A stretch of DNA of 64,000 nt from Pseudogemmobacter hezensis (GCF_013155295.1 NZ_JABJXT010000011.1:1-64000), one strand, 5' to 3'. Shown: positions 1-8,385, counted from the stretch's first letter. Program-made: numbers and translations. The notes: generated by a model not told the origin, from the letters alone.

Positions 1-482
1 GTTCAGATCCGCATCGCACTCATGAACCGCTTCACATCACTCGGAACGCCCGAGACCGTCCGCATGCGCTGAAGATAACCGGGAAAGGGGTATCTGCGCC
101 CCCAAGCCGAATAGCGCAACAAAGCCCCTTCGAGGCAATACCTCGGCAGCCCATTGGTAAAATGAAGATGTGGATGGTGGCGGAGCTGGCGAGGCACCCC
201 TTTGCCGGACTGCTCATTTAGGCTTTCGGCAATCCGAGTATCCGAGACTTCGCCGAGCATCATCCGAGTCCCCTGAGCGCTGCTGTATCAGCTCGGGGGA
301 GCATCCTGCGCAGTCAGGATCGGTCTGAACGTCGTCAGGCCGAACTGCTGGTGTTCTGTGAGGCCCTTGCCTGACATGCTGATTGTCAGAATAGGAAATC
401 CCGTGCCGAATTTTTGCACCCATAACGCCCTGATCTGATTGGGTGAATAGGTGGGCAAAAAGCCAAACCCGAACAGGGCCCG
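1..482. other. left-edge region without a supported gene
   Basis: I see no convincing gene here. A frame open from the left edge ends with TGA at 70-72 and could be the last 23 codons of a gene starting outside the window, but I do not recognise it. Several short frames on both strands have neither a good ribosome binding site nor a recognisable product. The stretch may carry the promoter of the gene block starting at 483. Confidence 0.4.
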
Positions 483-989
483 ATGAATCAGCTATCCCAA
501 TATGAGAGCTATAACCTGGAAGTTGCGAGCGAAGAGGCCAAAGGTCAGTTTCTTCGCCACATGCTTGCGGGAAATGGTCCGATGCAAGCTGCCAGGTTGG
601 CGGGTTGCGGGGTATTTGAGCTCTATCTGGCCCGCTGTGCAGATGCTGACTTTTCGGACCTCTGGCACCTCGCCGAATTGGCGCGGCGGGATGAGATAAT
701 TCATTCGACCCTGGCGAAGGCGATGGCAGCCTCCGGGACCGTTGTTGACGATTGGTTACGGGATGAGCGGGGGGAGTTCATTCTTGATGCCGATTTCAAT
801 CCTGTCCGCGCGCAACGCCTCGTCGGCGGTAACACTGCTATCCTGTCAAAGCTGTTGGAGAAGGTGCTTGCATCAGCCGATAAGCCCGCCCCCGGCGCAA
901 CGGTCCAGATCAATAATTCGCAGTCGTCGGCCGATGTTCTCCCGCCCATGCCGCGCCTTGTGAACCCTGCGGAGGACTTCGATGGCTGA
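483..989 (+). CDS. phage-like protein, possible small terminase-type DNA-binding subunit
   Basis: The product is 168 aa. Residues about 20-60 look like a helix-turn-helix module (AARLAGCGVFELYLARCADADF), followed by a helical segment and LSKLLEKVL near residue 120. This layout resembles small terminase subunits and related phage DNA-binding proteins, which bind packaging sites and recruit the large subunit. The match is pattern-based only. The following four genes are small and in the same direction, and no large terminase follows, so a packaging role is doubtful. The C-terminus is Pro-rich and probably disordered. The next gene starts 8 bp before this one ends, which suggests translational coupling in a phage-like operon. 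Confidence 0.5.
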   Translation: MNQLSQYESYNLEVASEEAKGQFLRHMLAGNGPMQAARLAGCGVFELYLARCADADFSDLWHLAELARRDEIIHSTLAKAMAASGTVVDDWLRDERGEFILDADFNPVRAQRLVGGNTAILSKLLEKVLASADKPAPGATVQINNSQSSADVLPPMPRLVNPAEDFDG

Positions 990-1281
990 CACTCTTCAAA
1001 TCATCACGCTCTATGTGACAGCGGGCGGTGTGGCGACAGTTCCAGTCCAGGGCGGGCACGTGACCTGCCGGGTCACCCTGGGCCACATTTCTGCCGAAGA
1101 CGGCCTGTTGTCTGAACTTGAAGGCGGCGCCGAGCGGCTGCCATGGGCGTCGAAACAGAGCAAGTTGGAAGCCGCAGAGGTGATCCGATCAAGAGACAGC
1201 CTTGACGGTCTGATGAAGGAAAAGCTGCTCCGGCTGCTGGCGCAGGCGTCATTCTATGATCCCGGCATTGGAGTTGATTGA
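982..1281 (+). CDS. hypothetical protein, phage-like operon
   Basis: I do not recognise this 99-aa protein. A strong ribosome binding site (GGAGGA at about 971) lies five bases before the ATG, inside the end of the preceding gene, so the start is well supported. The N-terminal half is predicted to be beta-rich (LQIITLYVTAGGVATVPV) and the C-terminal half helical and charged. No membrane segment or signal peptide is visible. It sits between the terminase-like gene and another small unknown, with one base between its stop and the next start. Confidence 0.6.
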   Translation: MADTLQIITLYVTAGGVATVPVQGGHVTCRVTLGHISAEDGLLSELEGGAERLPWASKQSKLEAAEVIRSRDSLDGLMKEKLLRLLAQASFYDPGIGVD

Positions 1282-1282
1282 T

Positions 1283-1603
1283 ATGAGGAACCCGCGCAAA
1301 GCACGGCAGTTCTCGCAGATCGTGGGCGAAGCGTGCGGCAAGGCTGGCCTCGGCGCTGATTTCTCTGATGCTCGCAACGCCTGCCGACTTGTCGCTGCTA
1401 CTATGGCAGTACAGGGCACGACCGATCTGCCTTATGGCAGCACAGTCGTTTTCCAGGACGCACTGGAGGCAGCGATCGGTCGGCGTCCTTCGAGCCAATC
1501 CATGCGTTGGTATGCGTCGAAGGTCCGGACAGACGCTAGCGCAATGGCCGCTGCCTTTGACTTCCCGCCGGAGTGGCGCGAACTGCTGGTTTGCGGTCCT
1601 TAA
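1283..1603 (+). CDS. hypothetical protein, phage-like operon
   Basis: This is a 106-aa protein of unknown function that starts directly behind the previous stop, with GGAG upstream of the ATG. It is mostly helical and has a basic N-terminus (MRNPRKARQF). No family motif is evident. Tight packing and GC content similar to its neighbours argue that the frame is real. The last codons and stop are followed by a 38-bp gap before the next gene. Confidence 0.55.
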   Translation: MRNPRKARQFSQIVGEACGKAGLGADFSDARNACRLVAATMAVQGTTDLPYGSTVVFQDALEAAIGRRPSSQSMRWYASKVRTDASAMAAAFDFPPEWRELLVCGP

Positions 1604-1641
1604 CCTTCCCGGCATCGTGAGTGCAGCCAGAGGACTGCACC

Positions 1642-2244
1642 ATGAACATCGCCGCCATCAAAGAAAAGCTTGCCGAACTCGCGCCCAAGGTCGCGCAGTT
1701 CCAAGCGCGAGGTCGCAAGCCGCGCGACCTCAGTGCAGACGAAAAGCGCCTTGCGCTGACAGACGGTGCGGCATTCGACGCCGTTGCCAAATCGATCCAG
1801 GACGAGACGCTCGCTGATATGCGCGCCGAGGCGGCCTATCAGACATTGCAGCAGGATTTGCAGGCCGCCGAGGCCGCCGAGCGCACGAAAGCAATGGAAG
1901 TTGCACGGGCAGAGCGCGCCGAGCTCCTGGCTCTTCGTGGTGAGGCCTCGCAGCAGGTTGATGCTGCCCTCGCTGATGCAGATGCTGCTGTGGCTCACCT
2001 GCTGGCGCTGTCAGCGAAAATTAGCCAGCTTGACCGGGCATGTGGTGAGCCGGACGCCAATCGGGCTTCGCACGGCCTGCTGACCTTGGCGCTGCGCCGC
2101 ACGGTATCAGCGAAGGCCCCGGCGCTCCACAAGCTGATCGGTCAGCACATTCCGAACGCCGCAGCGCGGGGGCGCGGGCTGTCCGACATCATGACGCCAG
2201 CGGGCTATGACTTCGGGCAGCACAATGCCGCTGACCCATTTTAA
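1642..2244 (+). CDS. coiled-coil hypothetical protein
   Basis: The product is 200 aa. Residues about 60-140 are Ala/Glu/Leu-rich with heptad-like spacing (DLQAAEAAERTKAMEVARAE), as in a long coiled coil, and the C-terminal 60 residues look globular. There is no signal peptide or membrane segment. A coiled coil in a phage-like block could be structural or scaffold-like, but nothing in the sequence decides this. The ATG at 1642 follows AGAGGA. The stop overlaps an in-frame ATG of the next frame (TAATG). Confidence 0.6.
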   Translation: MNIAAIKEKLAELAPKVAQFQARGRKPRDLSADEKRLALTDGAAFDAVAKSIQDETLADMRAEAAYQTLQQDLQAAEAAERTKAMEVARAERAELLALRGEASQQVDAALADADAAVAHLLALSAKISQLDRACGEPDANRASHGLLTLALRRTVSAKAPALHKLIGQHIPNAAARGRGLSDIMTPAGYDFGQHNAADPF

Positions 2245-2258
2245 TGAGGGAAATCAAT

Positions 2259-2507
2259 ATGGACCCGAGGCTCAACGCTTTGCTGGCGAAGGTCGCCGAA
2301 GAAAAGAACCTTCGGAAGCGCGCGGAAATCATCCGCTCCAACGCCGACGAGATGCTTGACGATATGGCGAAGGAACACGCTGCGCAGAGCAATGTCGGCT
2401 ATTTCGACGCCTACGACGCCGTCACCAAGTCTGAGCTCGGTGCCCGGATTCTTGGCACGCGCGAAGAGGCGGCAAGGCTGATCGAAGGTCAGTCGCCCAG
2501 CGAGTAA
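2259..2507 (+). CDS. small helical hypothetical protein
   Basis: This is an 82-aa, highly charged helical protein of unknown function. Two ATGs are possible. The one at 2244 overlaps the previous stop, but the ATG at 2259 has GAGGGA about eight bases upstream and is preferred. It is the last gene of the 483-2507 block. An intrinsic terminator lies about 200 bp downstream. No conserved motif is recognised. Confidence 0.55.
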   Translation: MDPRLNALLAKVAEEKNLRKRAEIIRSNADEMLDDMAKEHAAQSNVGYFDAYDAVTKSELGARILGTREEAARLIEGQSPSE

Positions 2508-3105
2508 CAAGACGCGACCGCTCTCTCCTTTTTCTTTGCCGTGTCCTTTCGGCAGATGTCCCCGGAGAGGCGGCGACAGGGACCCCTCGTCCTGTGTGCA
2601 GGTTGTAAGGGTGCGTTCCCGGGGGGCAGGGGTCAGTGCCTGCCTCCGCATATATACCCGAGGGGGCTTCATCCTTCTTCTCGGGGTGGCCCATCGGCTG
2701 GGCGGAAGAGGTCGGGGTTTTCACCCCGGCCTCTTTTTCATTGGCGCGGTATTCGTGTTTCGACCAGTAGCAAAGAGTGAATTTTCGACCCCGAGCCATG
2801 GTCGATAAACGAAATAAGAAAAATACGTTCCTGCCTGGTGTTCTTCATAAGCATTAATTGTATCCCATGCTTGGCAGATTTTCGCTTATCTTGTCCAATT
2901 AATAGTTGTCTGGATATTTTTATGGTCCCCGATTCTATTGCTTTTGCGGCCGACCGATTCGATTGAAATGATAGTCGACTTACCCCTTTACAGCTGCGAA
3001 CTTGATGGAGCCGATTCGATGAAAAGGCCGGGATGAGCCGAGGTGGGCGAACCCTGCGATGCATCACGGTGACTGATATGCAGTCGCCGCTTACAGGAGA
3101 TTACT
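2508..3105. other. intergenic region of the accessory segment
   Basis: These 598 bases carry no supported gene. The first half is GC-rich and holds two hairpins, including the terminator at 2708-2738 and a weaker one near 2660-2690 with arms CCCGAG/CTCGGG. From about 2780 the composition becomes AT-richer, which marks a change between the first gene block and the small genes downstream. The promoter for the gene at 3106 is probably in the last 150 bases. Confidence 0.5.
2708..2738 (+). terminator. intrinsic terminator of the 483-2507 block
   Basis: The arms GAGGTCGGGG (2708-2717) and CCCCGGCCTC (2724-2733) pair with a single G-U and enclose a 6-nt loop. Five T residues follow. This is a textbook Rho-independent terminator for the upstream small-gene operon. 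Confidence 0.85.
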
Positions 3106-3429
3106 ATGACTACAGGTAACCAGGATTTCACTGGGCTTTCCAGTCATGCCCAAATGCTCGACTCGACTTTCCCCAACGGGGTTATCGGGCTGAACCGCGT
3201 AGAGAAAGTATTTATCGCAGCAAACGCACTGCAAACCACCAATGCAGAAGCAATTTGCGACCTGATTGGAATTCCCCAGAAGGAGGCGATCTGGTTGCTT
3301 GGGTGCCTAGAAGATGCTGATTGGAATGTTGCGGATGCCATCGAGCGCGACGCGAATTGCCAGAGCATTAACCATGCTCTGAACCAAGAGACCTATTCGA
3401 TCCTTCGCATGAATGGAGTTGCAAAATGA
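3106..3429 (+). CDS. hypothetical protein, possibly DNA-binding
   Basis: This 107-aa protein has a clear AGGAG box seven bases before the ATG. Residues about 30-75 (EKVFIAANALQ through the LIGIPQKEAIWLL stretch) could form a small helix-turn-helix, but I cannot name a family. It overlaps the next gene by four bases (ATGA), so the two are probably co-translated. Both are followed by a strong inverted repeat. Confidence 0.55.
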   Translation: MTTGNQDFTGLSSHAQMLDSTFPNGVIGLNRVEKVFIAANALQTTNAEAICDLIGIPQKEAIWLLGCLEDADWNVADAIERDANCQSINHALNQETYSILRMNGVAK

Positions 3430-3605
3430 AACGGCATAAATTCAATGACGTTGAACTCGTAAAGCTGCTGGTAATGGCAAATAACTCTATCACAGGTCGC
3501 CATATCCACGACCTTACCGGTATTCGCGTTTCTTCCGCCCAGAGCAACGTTAGTGCTGCACGGCGCGCGTTGCGGGAACAGCGCGAAGAACAGGCCAGCG
3601 CGTAA
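3426..3605 (+). CDS. small HTH-like protein
   Basis: The product is a basic 59-aa protein starting at an ATG that overlaps the previous stop. The stretch VELVKLLVMANNSITGRHIH, followed by a second Arg/Ala-rich helix, reads like a minimal helix-turn-helix. A regulatory role is an inference. The inverted repeat at 3615-3650 follows the stop directly. Confidence 0.5.
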   Translation: MKRHKFNDVELVKLLVMANNSITGRHIHDLTGIRVSSAQSNVSAARRALREQREEQASA

Positions 3606-3614
3606 CACAGAAGT

Positions 3615-3650
3615 CCTTGGTTCGGGTATCTTTAATCACCCGGACCAAGG
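3615..3650 (+). terminator. inverted repeat after the small gene pair
   Basis: Thirteen-base arms starting CCTTGGTTC and ending ACCAAGG pair with one G-U around a 10-nt loop. No T-run follows, so it may terminate weakly, protect the mRNA 3' end or act as an operator. It lies between a plus-strand operon and a minus-strand gene. Confidence 0.5.
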
Positions 3651-3701
3651 GCTTATCACGGGGATGGGCAGTCGAGGCCAGATATGGACTCGACCGCTGG
3701 C

Positions 3702-3998
3702 CTAATTTTCATCACGTTCGATCTTTCGCTTTGCCCGGTTTCTGATATTCCAGCGCCTCTTTGCCGCAACCCGCTTCTGCTGTGCCTCACGGGTGTGGGC
3801 TTTATCGTGCAGCCAATTGTCAAGCGTTGATGCCGCCCATGTTTTCCCCAGGGCGTTCATGGCGACCGCCGCCACGCTCCGCCTGTCCCGGCGTTCTATG
3901 TGTCTGACGATGACCCTGCAAAACGACTGGCATGTTTTCGTTCTGGTCAGGCGGGGGAGCAGTTCTGCTGCCATTGCCTCGGCTTGCTCGGGTGTCAT
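3702..3998 (-). CDS. hypothetical basic protein
   Basis: This is a 98-aa protein. The frame is open further upstream, but the ATG at 3998 has AAGGAG six bases before it and is chosen as the start. It begins MTPEQAEAMAAELLPRL and ends in a strongly basic Lys/Arg-rich tail that could bind nucleic acid. I do not recognise a family. It is the only minus-strand gene in this part of the accessory region apart from the broken nuclease gene at 4737-5222. Confidence 0.5.
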   Translation of the reverse strand: MTPEQAEAMAAELLPRLTRTKTCQSFCRVIVRHIERRDRRSVAAVAMNALGKTWAASTLDNWLHDKAHTREAQQKRVAAKRRWNIRNRAKRKIERDEN

Positions 3999-4243
3999 GG
4001 GCGGCTCCTTCACGCCGATCATGCCCCGGAACACGCTGACCGTGGACCGCCAGATATGCCCCCTGGTTCGATATGGCTGCGGCTTGTGCTTTCGGTGCAC
4101 GGCGCGCTCAGGTGCATCTGGCCGATGGCCGCCGAAGCGAAATGTCATCTAAAGTTGGGGTATAGGGCGCTCGCTTCCGCCGTCTCTCGCGACAGCATCC
4201 AATCATCCCTGCCATGGCGGCCGGGCGGATATGGAGTTACCGC

Positions 4244-4498
4244 ATGACTAGCGAGAAATCGGGATCCCTGAGCGATGCGACAATGGAAGACGAAAAGCGC
4301 CCGACCATCGGGGCGGAGGTGGCGACGCTTCTGATGGACGCCGGCCTCTCATACCCTGACATCGTAGATGGGATCCTGGTGATTTTCCCCAACGCGAAGA
4401 CCACGGCAAGGTCGGTTGCATCCGTTGCAGCCCGACTGCGAAAGTCCGGCGTTGAAGTTCCCCTTCGCCGCGCAGCCAAGGGGAGTGCGGAAAAGTGA
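4244..4498 (+). CDS. hypothetical protein
   Basis: The product is 84 aa. The ATG at 4244 with GGAG seven bases upstream is preferred to the ATG at 4214. The central part (EVATLLMDAGLSYPDIVDGIL then a Thr/Ala/Arg-rich helix) suggests a small helical DNA-binding fold, but I cannot assign a family. The last four bases overlap the GTG start of the next frame. Confidence 0.5.
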   Translation: MTSEKSGSLSDATMEDEKRPTIGAEVATLLMDAGLSYPDIVDGILVIFPNAKTTARSVASVAARLRKSGVEVPLRRAAKGSAEK

Positions 4499-4689
4499 GG
4501 CCGCTCTTGTTGCTAAACCGGGTCGACCTTGATGAAAGCGTGGTTGAGCGCGCCACCCGGCGCGCAACCTCTTTGCGCAAGTTCAACCACGGGCGTCGGG
4601 CCGCTGACTTCATCGGCCCTGAGGATTGCCCAGACCGATACCCCGATGAGGACGCACTGGCTCAGCTGAGACTGGCGTTCGCTACATGA
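4495..4689 (+). CDS. short hypothetical protein
   Basis: A 64-codon frame starts at a GTG that overlaps the preceding stop (GTGA). The protein is Arg-rich at the N-terminus and acidic at the C-terminus (CPDRYPDEDALAQL). No motif is recognised. The coupled start is its main support, and it could be a chance frame. Confidence 0.35.
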   Translation: MRPLLLLNRVDLDESVVERATRRATSLRKFNHGRRAADFIGPEDCPDRYPDEDALAQLRLAFAT

Positions 4690-4736
4690 GGCGTTCCCCC
4701 GAATGGTAGATGAAAGGCCCTGATGGCGGGCCTTGT

Positions 4737-5222
4737 TCATTCCGCCATCAGGGCTTCCACCGCTCGGGTCAGCGATGCGATTGAGGTATGCCTATGCCCC
4801 ACGTATCTGTCGGCTGAGGCCTCCATTCTGCTCGGCGCCATCACGTATTTGTTGGCCTGTTCGGTGGCCAAAGATGGCAAGTCTCGAAGCGGGATCAGCC
4901 ATCCCATGGCCATCGTCAGTGTCTCCGGGTCCATAACGACTGCGATAATGACGCCGCCCGACACCTCAGAGTAAGTGGCTTTCCTGACATCAAACTGGAC
5001 TGTCTTCACCGGCCGGTCTGGCGACAGGAGCCAGGACTAGACTTGGATGGGCAGGGCTCTGCCGGTCACCTTGTCCATAATGACCAAGTCAATCCCATGG
5101 TCGTCGGACAGTGGTTCGAAGGGCGAAAGCCGTCCACCGGACTGTGTCATAAGGGCGGTCGCTACATGGCGTTCGGCGATCTTGCCGCGCTGTGTTGAGG
5201 TGAGATTTGCCAGAAGTTCCAT
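4737..5222 (-). pseudogene. PD-(D/E)XK-type nuclease gene with an in-frame amber codon
   Basis: One reading frame of about 160 codons is interrupted once, by TAG at 5039-5037. Upstream of it are TQRGKIAERHVATAL, an acidic-residue helix typical of this fold, and DDHGIDLVIMD, the second motif. The frame stops exactly after ALPIQV, where the family normally continues with Lys (QxK active-site motif). The same frame resumes after the stop with VQFDVRKATYSEVSGG and ends MAE. Proteins of this kind are small nuclease-like or restriction-endonuclease-fold proteins, often of unknown substrate. A single A-to-T change (AAG to TAG) would explain the break. A sequencing error or stop-codon readthrough are the alternatives. 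Confidence 0.6.
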
Positions 5223-5289
5223 AATAATATCCTGATATGGGATAATCCTGATCTGGCATTACCGATGCCCGCATAGCTGGTCAAATGGA

Positions 5290-5526
5290 ATGTGCGGGTT
5301 GGCGAAGAGCATCTACGATGAAGAGTATCGGGGGCTCATCCGCGCCTTGAAGGATGCGCGGAAGTCGGCGGGCCTGACGCAGCAGGACGTAGCCGACAAG
5401 CTTGATCGGCCCCAGTCGTTCGTGGCGAAAGTGGAAGGCTGCGAGAGACGCTTGGACGTGGTGGAGTTCTTGCGCCTGTGCAGAGCTATAGGAATCTCCC
5501 CAGCAGCAGTGCTACGAGAGGCATAG
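5290..5526 (+). CDS. XRE-family helix-turn-helix regulator
   Basis: This is a 78-aa protein with an HTH_3/XRE domain over residues about 15-70 (LTQQDVADKLDRPQSFVAKVE, then ERRLDVVEFLRL). Such proteins usually repress nearby mobile-element or modification genes. The ATG at 5290 is used, and a TTG a few codons later is possible. It precedes the methyltransferase cassette by 275 bp in the same direction, so it may control that cassette or stand alone. Confidence 0.85.
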   Translation: MCGLAKSIYDEEYRGLIRALKDARKSAGLTQQDVADKLDRPQSFVAKVEGCERRLDVVEFLRLCRAIGISPAAVLREA

Positions 5527-5801
5527 GGACGCGATTCTCACGGGGAAGGGTGAGAGATTTTGACCGTGCTCGTATCTTTGACAGTCGATTGGGATATGGT
5601 GGTTTTGGGGACTTGGTCGCGACAATGCAAAGTTGCTCGAAGCGCGGCAATTGGCGAGTTTGGTGGATGGCAGGGCAAGTTGGAAAATTGCTTTGCACAT
5701 TATTGGTGATAGTTCGCGTTTTTCGTAACAACAACAACGTTTCGGCCTGCTTCCGGCAAGAGTAGGCTGTAAACTTAGTTCTGAATGAAGGAATTTCAGG
5801 T

Positions 5802-6596
5802 TTGCAGCCATTCATTAAGTGGGCAGGAGGAAAACGCTGGCTTGCATCGGATCCTTCCTTTAATTTTCCAACCTTTTCTGGGCGGTATATAGAGCCCTTC
5901 TTGGGCGGAGGTGCCGTATTTTTTCACCTGAAGCCTAAATTATCAATCATAAGTGATGTAAATCCTCGTTTGATTGAGGCTTATCGTGCGATTCGAGACA
6001 ATTGGAGTGCCGTTTATTCTGAGTTGAGGCGAATGCAGCGATTGCATTCAAAAGATTATTACTATGAGGAGCGCTCAAGGCGGAGAAGAACATCTCACAC
6101 GCGGGCAGCGCAGTTTATTTATCTTAATAGGACGTGTTTTAATGGTTTGTATAGAGAGAATCTTCGTGGGGAATTTAATGTTCCAATTGGAACAAAGGAT
6201 AGCGTTATTTTCGAGGGGGAGGATTTCTCAAAAATAAGTGATGCTCTAAAGTTGGCGGATATACGTGTTTCTGATTTTTCGGATACACTGTCTGAGGCAA
6301 GGGAAGGTGATTTTGTGTTCGCCGATCCCCCATATACTACCGCGCATAATCTTAACGGGTTCGTTAAGTATAATCAGAAAATTTTCAGCTGGGATGATCA
6401 GATAAGACTCCGAGATGCGATATATTCGGCGGTGGACCGAGGTGCGGTTGTTTATCTCACTAACGCGGATCATGAGAGTATTCATGAGCTCTATAAGGGG
6501 GGTGGGGAGTATAGGTCTATTGGTAGAGCATCTGTAATGGCCGGAAGCTCGCATTTTCGCACTAAAACGACTGAGGCATTTTATGTCTTCAGGTGA
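5802..6596 (+). CDS. D12-class (Dam family) adenine-specific DNA methyltransferase
   Basis: The 264-aa product has the full motif set of N6-adenine methyltransferases of the Dam type. KWAGGK (residues 6-11) and EPFLGGGAVFF (31-41) bind S-adenosylmethionine, and DPPY (175-178) is the catalytic motif IV. LNRTCFNGLYREN at about 108-120 is the family's substrate-binding stretch. Length is normal for Dam. The target site cannot be read from sequence, though GATC is common for the group. The gene is AT-rich (many ATT, TTT and AGA codons), unlike the host genes, which points to transfer. No restriction enzyme gene is adjacent. It overlaps the membrane protein gene by 14 bp. Confidence 0.92.
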   Translation: MQPFIKWAGGKRWLASDPSFNFPTFSGRYIEPFLGGGAVFFHLKPKLSIISDVNPRLIEAYRAIRDNWSAVYSELRRMQRLHSKDYYYEERSRRRRTSHTRAAQFIYLNRTCFNGLYRENLRGEFNVPIGTKDSVIFEGEDFSKISDALKLADIRVSDFSDTLSEAREGDFVFADPPYTTAHNLNGFVKYNQKIFSWDDQIRLRDAIYSAVDRGAVVYLTNADHESIHELYKGGGEYRSIGRASVMAGSSHFRTKTTEAFYVFR

Positions 6597-7170
6597 TGAT
6601 GGGAATAATGGGAAAACATCATGGAAACCAAATATTGAGGTTTGTATGGAGTGGCTATCAGACAAACTGCCGGGGTTCACGAAATCACTTTTTGAGGTGA
6701 TCGTCACAGTCGGATTTACGTTTATACCATTTTTCTTTCTTTCAATTAAGTGGTTGAAGTCGGACGGTGCTAATACCGCCTCGTCTTTGTCAGGGTCATT
6801 TTTGGGTTTTTGGCAATCTGGCGAAGTGGTTTTGCCTATTCTGGGAATGTGCGGAGCTGTAGTGGCGCTCTTGGCGCTGAATGTTGGTTATTTTTCTTGG
6901 TGGGTTCATGCTATTGTAGGACTAGTCGTTCTCATATTCACCATAGGATCTGGTGCGGTGCTGATTGCGACTGGGGGGATGAAGCAGTCGTTGAACTCGG
7001 AGCTAATTACTGTCGGCTTCGTCAGCTATGTGTCTCTCGCATTAATATGGCTTTTCCTGGCGGCGGTTGTTCGCACAACCGAAGCCCGGCCCCGAGGATC
7101 TGACAGGTATGCTCGCAAACTGCTCGATCAGGTCAATAAGCAACGCGATATTAAAGAGAGTCAATCATGA
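6583..7170 (+). CDS. multi-pass membrane protein of the methyltransferase-DGQHR cassette
   Basis: This 195-aa protein has no recognised family. Four hydrophobic segments are visible at about residues 38-56, 84-104, 107-128 and 142-163. A charged N-terminus of about 35 residues and a C-terminal tail of about 30 residues (Arg/Lys-rich, RYARKLLDQ) complete it. There is no signal peptide. It starts inside the methyltransferase gene and ends overlapping the DGQHR gene (ATGA at 7167), so the three are translated together. In defence cassettes such a protein could be a membrane effector or anchor. That is inference from context only. Confidence 0.8.
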   Translation: MSSGDDGNNGKTSWKPNIEVCMEWLSDKLPGFTKSLFEVIVTVGFTFIPFFFLSIKWLKSDGANTASSLSGSFLGFWQSGEVVLPILGMCGAVVALLALNVGYFSWWVHAIVGLVVLIFTIGSGAVLIATGGMKQSLNSELITVGFVSYVSLALIWLFLAAVVRTTEARPRGSDRYARKLLDQVNKQRDIKESQS

Positions 7171-8333
7171 CCGTCATCAATGTTCTTCGCGTCGCGCAGC
7201 CGATTGGCGAATTTTATATCGGAGCAATAGATTCTCGCGCTTTGCTTGAGATCACAACTGTTGATGTTCGCAACTTCAGTTTGGGCAATGCAGGGGAAAT
7301 AGACGGGATTCAACGAGAGCTGTCTCGAACCAGATTGCGAGATCTGAGCCAGTATGTGAACTTGGATTATGCCACTTTTCCAACGTCTGTTATTCTCGCA
7401 ATTGACAGCAGATGTGTGGACTTGTCAGATATTCCGGGATGTCAGGGCCTTAAAAGGCTGGAGATTTCGTCCTACGATGGCGAGGATGGTGGGAAACCTA
7501 TACCGCTTGAGGCGTCTGCGTTTGTAATTGATGGACAGCATCGTCTCGCTGGGTTGGCGAATAGAGATGATAGTAAGGGGCCGTTTGATGTGAATGTTTC
7601 GATATTTGTTGGGGCTGACATATCTGATCAGGCGGAAATATTTTCACGTGTTAACTTGGCGCAAACAAAAGTTAATAAATCTCTAACATATGATCTTCTC
7701 GATTATGCTAGAGACAAAAGCCCCTATAAGGTAGCTCACGATATTGTTGTGGCGCTCAATGCTGATGAACGGGGGCCTTTTTATCGGAAAATTAAAAGGC
7801 TTGGGGTTCGGACACCAGGAGTCGATGGTGAGACATTGGCGCAAGCTACGGTCGTCGAGGGGCTGCTTCGATACCTTCCTCAAAACCAAGAGAAGGAAAG
7901 GACGAAAAGTATATTTGGGCGCTCTAGGTTTACGGAGCCAAATGAAGACTGGAGGCAGAGGATCTTTGCTAAATTTTACAGAGATGATGATTCTCTTTCC
8001 ATATACATGAATGTTTCTAATTTTTTCGAGGCAGTCTCGGATAAGTGGGGGGATGCATGGACGAGCCCGGGGGAGGGTCAAATTCTTCCGCGGACGACTG
8101 GATACAATGCTCTTATAAGATTCATGAAAGATGCCTATCTTTCAGTCGTGTCGGAGCCAAGGATTGTTGAAAAAGAGGAATTTGCGGCTATACTGGAATT
8201 GGTGAATATTGATGGAGCTGATCTGAACAAAGATAATTACTTGCCAGGAAGCGCGGGTGCTGGGAAATTGTACGGACAACTCGTTCAGCAAGCGTTGCCG
8301 AGCAAATACTCTCAGGGGACGCTTTTCGACTAA
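7167..8333 (+). CDS. DGQHR-domain protein
   Basis: The 388-aa product carries the diagnostic IDGQHRLAGL motif (residues 121-130), followed by IFSRVNLAQTKVNKSLTYDL, also typical of the DGQHR family that includes DndB and DpdB. Family members are linked to DNA modification and restriction loci. DndB regulates phosphorothioation, and other members have no settled activity. The C-terminal 200 residues match nothing I recognise. No dnd or dpd partner genes are present. The gene is AT-rich like its two partners and is followed by a perfect 14-bp inverted repeat. Confidence 0.85.
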   Translation: MTVINVLRVAQPIGEFYIGAIDSRALLEITTVDVRNFSLGNAGEIDGIQRELSRTRLRDLSQYVNLDYATFPTSVILAIDSRCVDLSDIPGCQGLKRLEISSYDGEDGGKPIPLEASAFVIDGQHRLAGLANRDDSKGPFDVNVSIFVGADISDQAEIFSRVNLAQTKVNKSLTYDLLDYARDKSPYKVAHDIVVALNADERGPFYRKIKRLGVRTPGVDGETLAQATVVEGLLRYLPQNQEKERTKSIFGRSRFTEPNEDWRQRIFAKFYRDDDSLSIYMNVSNFFEAVSDKWGDAWTSPGEGQILPRTTGYNALIRFMKDAYLSVVSEPRIVEKEEFAAILELVNIDGADLNKDNYLPGSAGAGKLYGQLVQQALPSKYSQGTLFD

Positions 8334-8385
8334 GTGAGGTTGAGATGAGTTCCCTTCCATCTCTATGAATTTTTGCGTGCACATC

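Noticed and set aside
1-72. C-terminal fragment of a gene entering from the left edge
   Set aside because: The frame is open only for 23 codons in the window and I cannot match it to a family with confidence.
3-263. minus-strand 86-aa frame at the left edge
   Set aside because: No ribosome binding site or recognisable motif is present, and it overlaps other short frames of equal quality.
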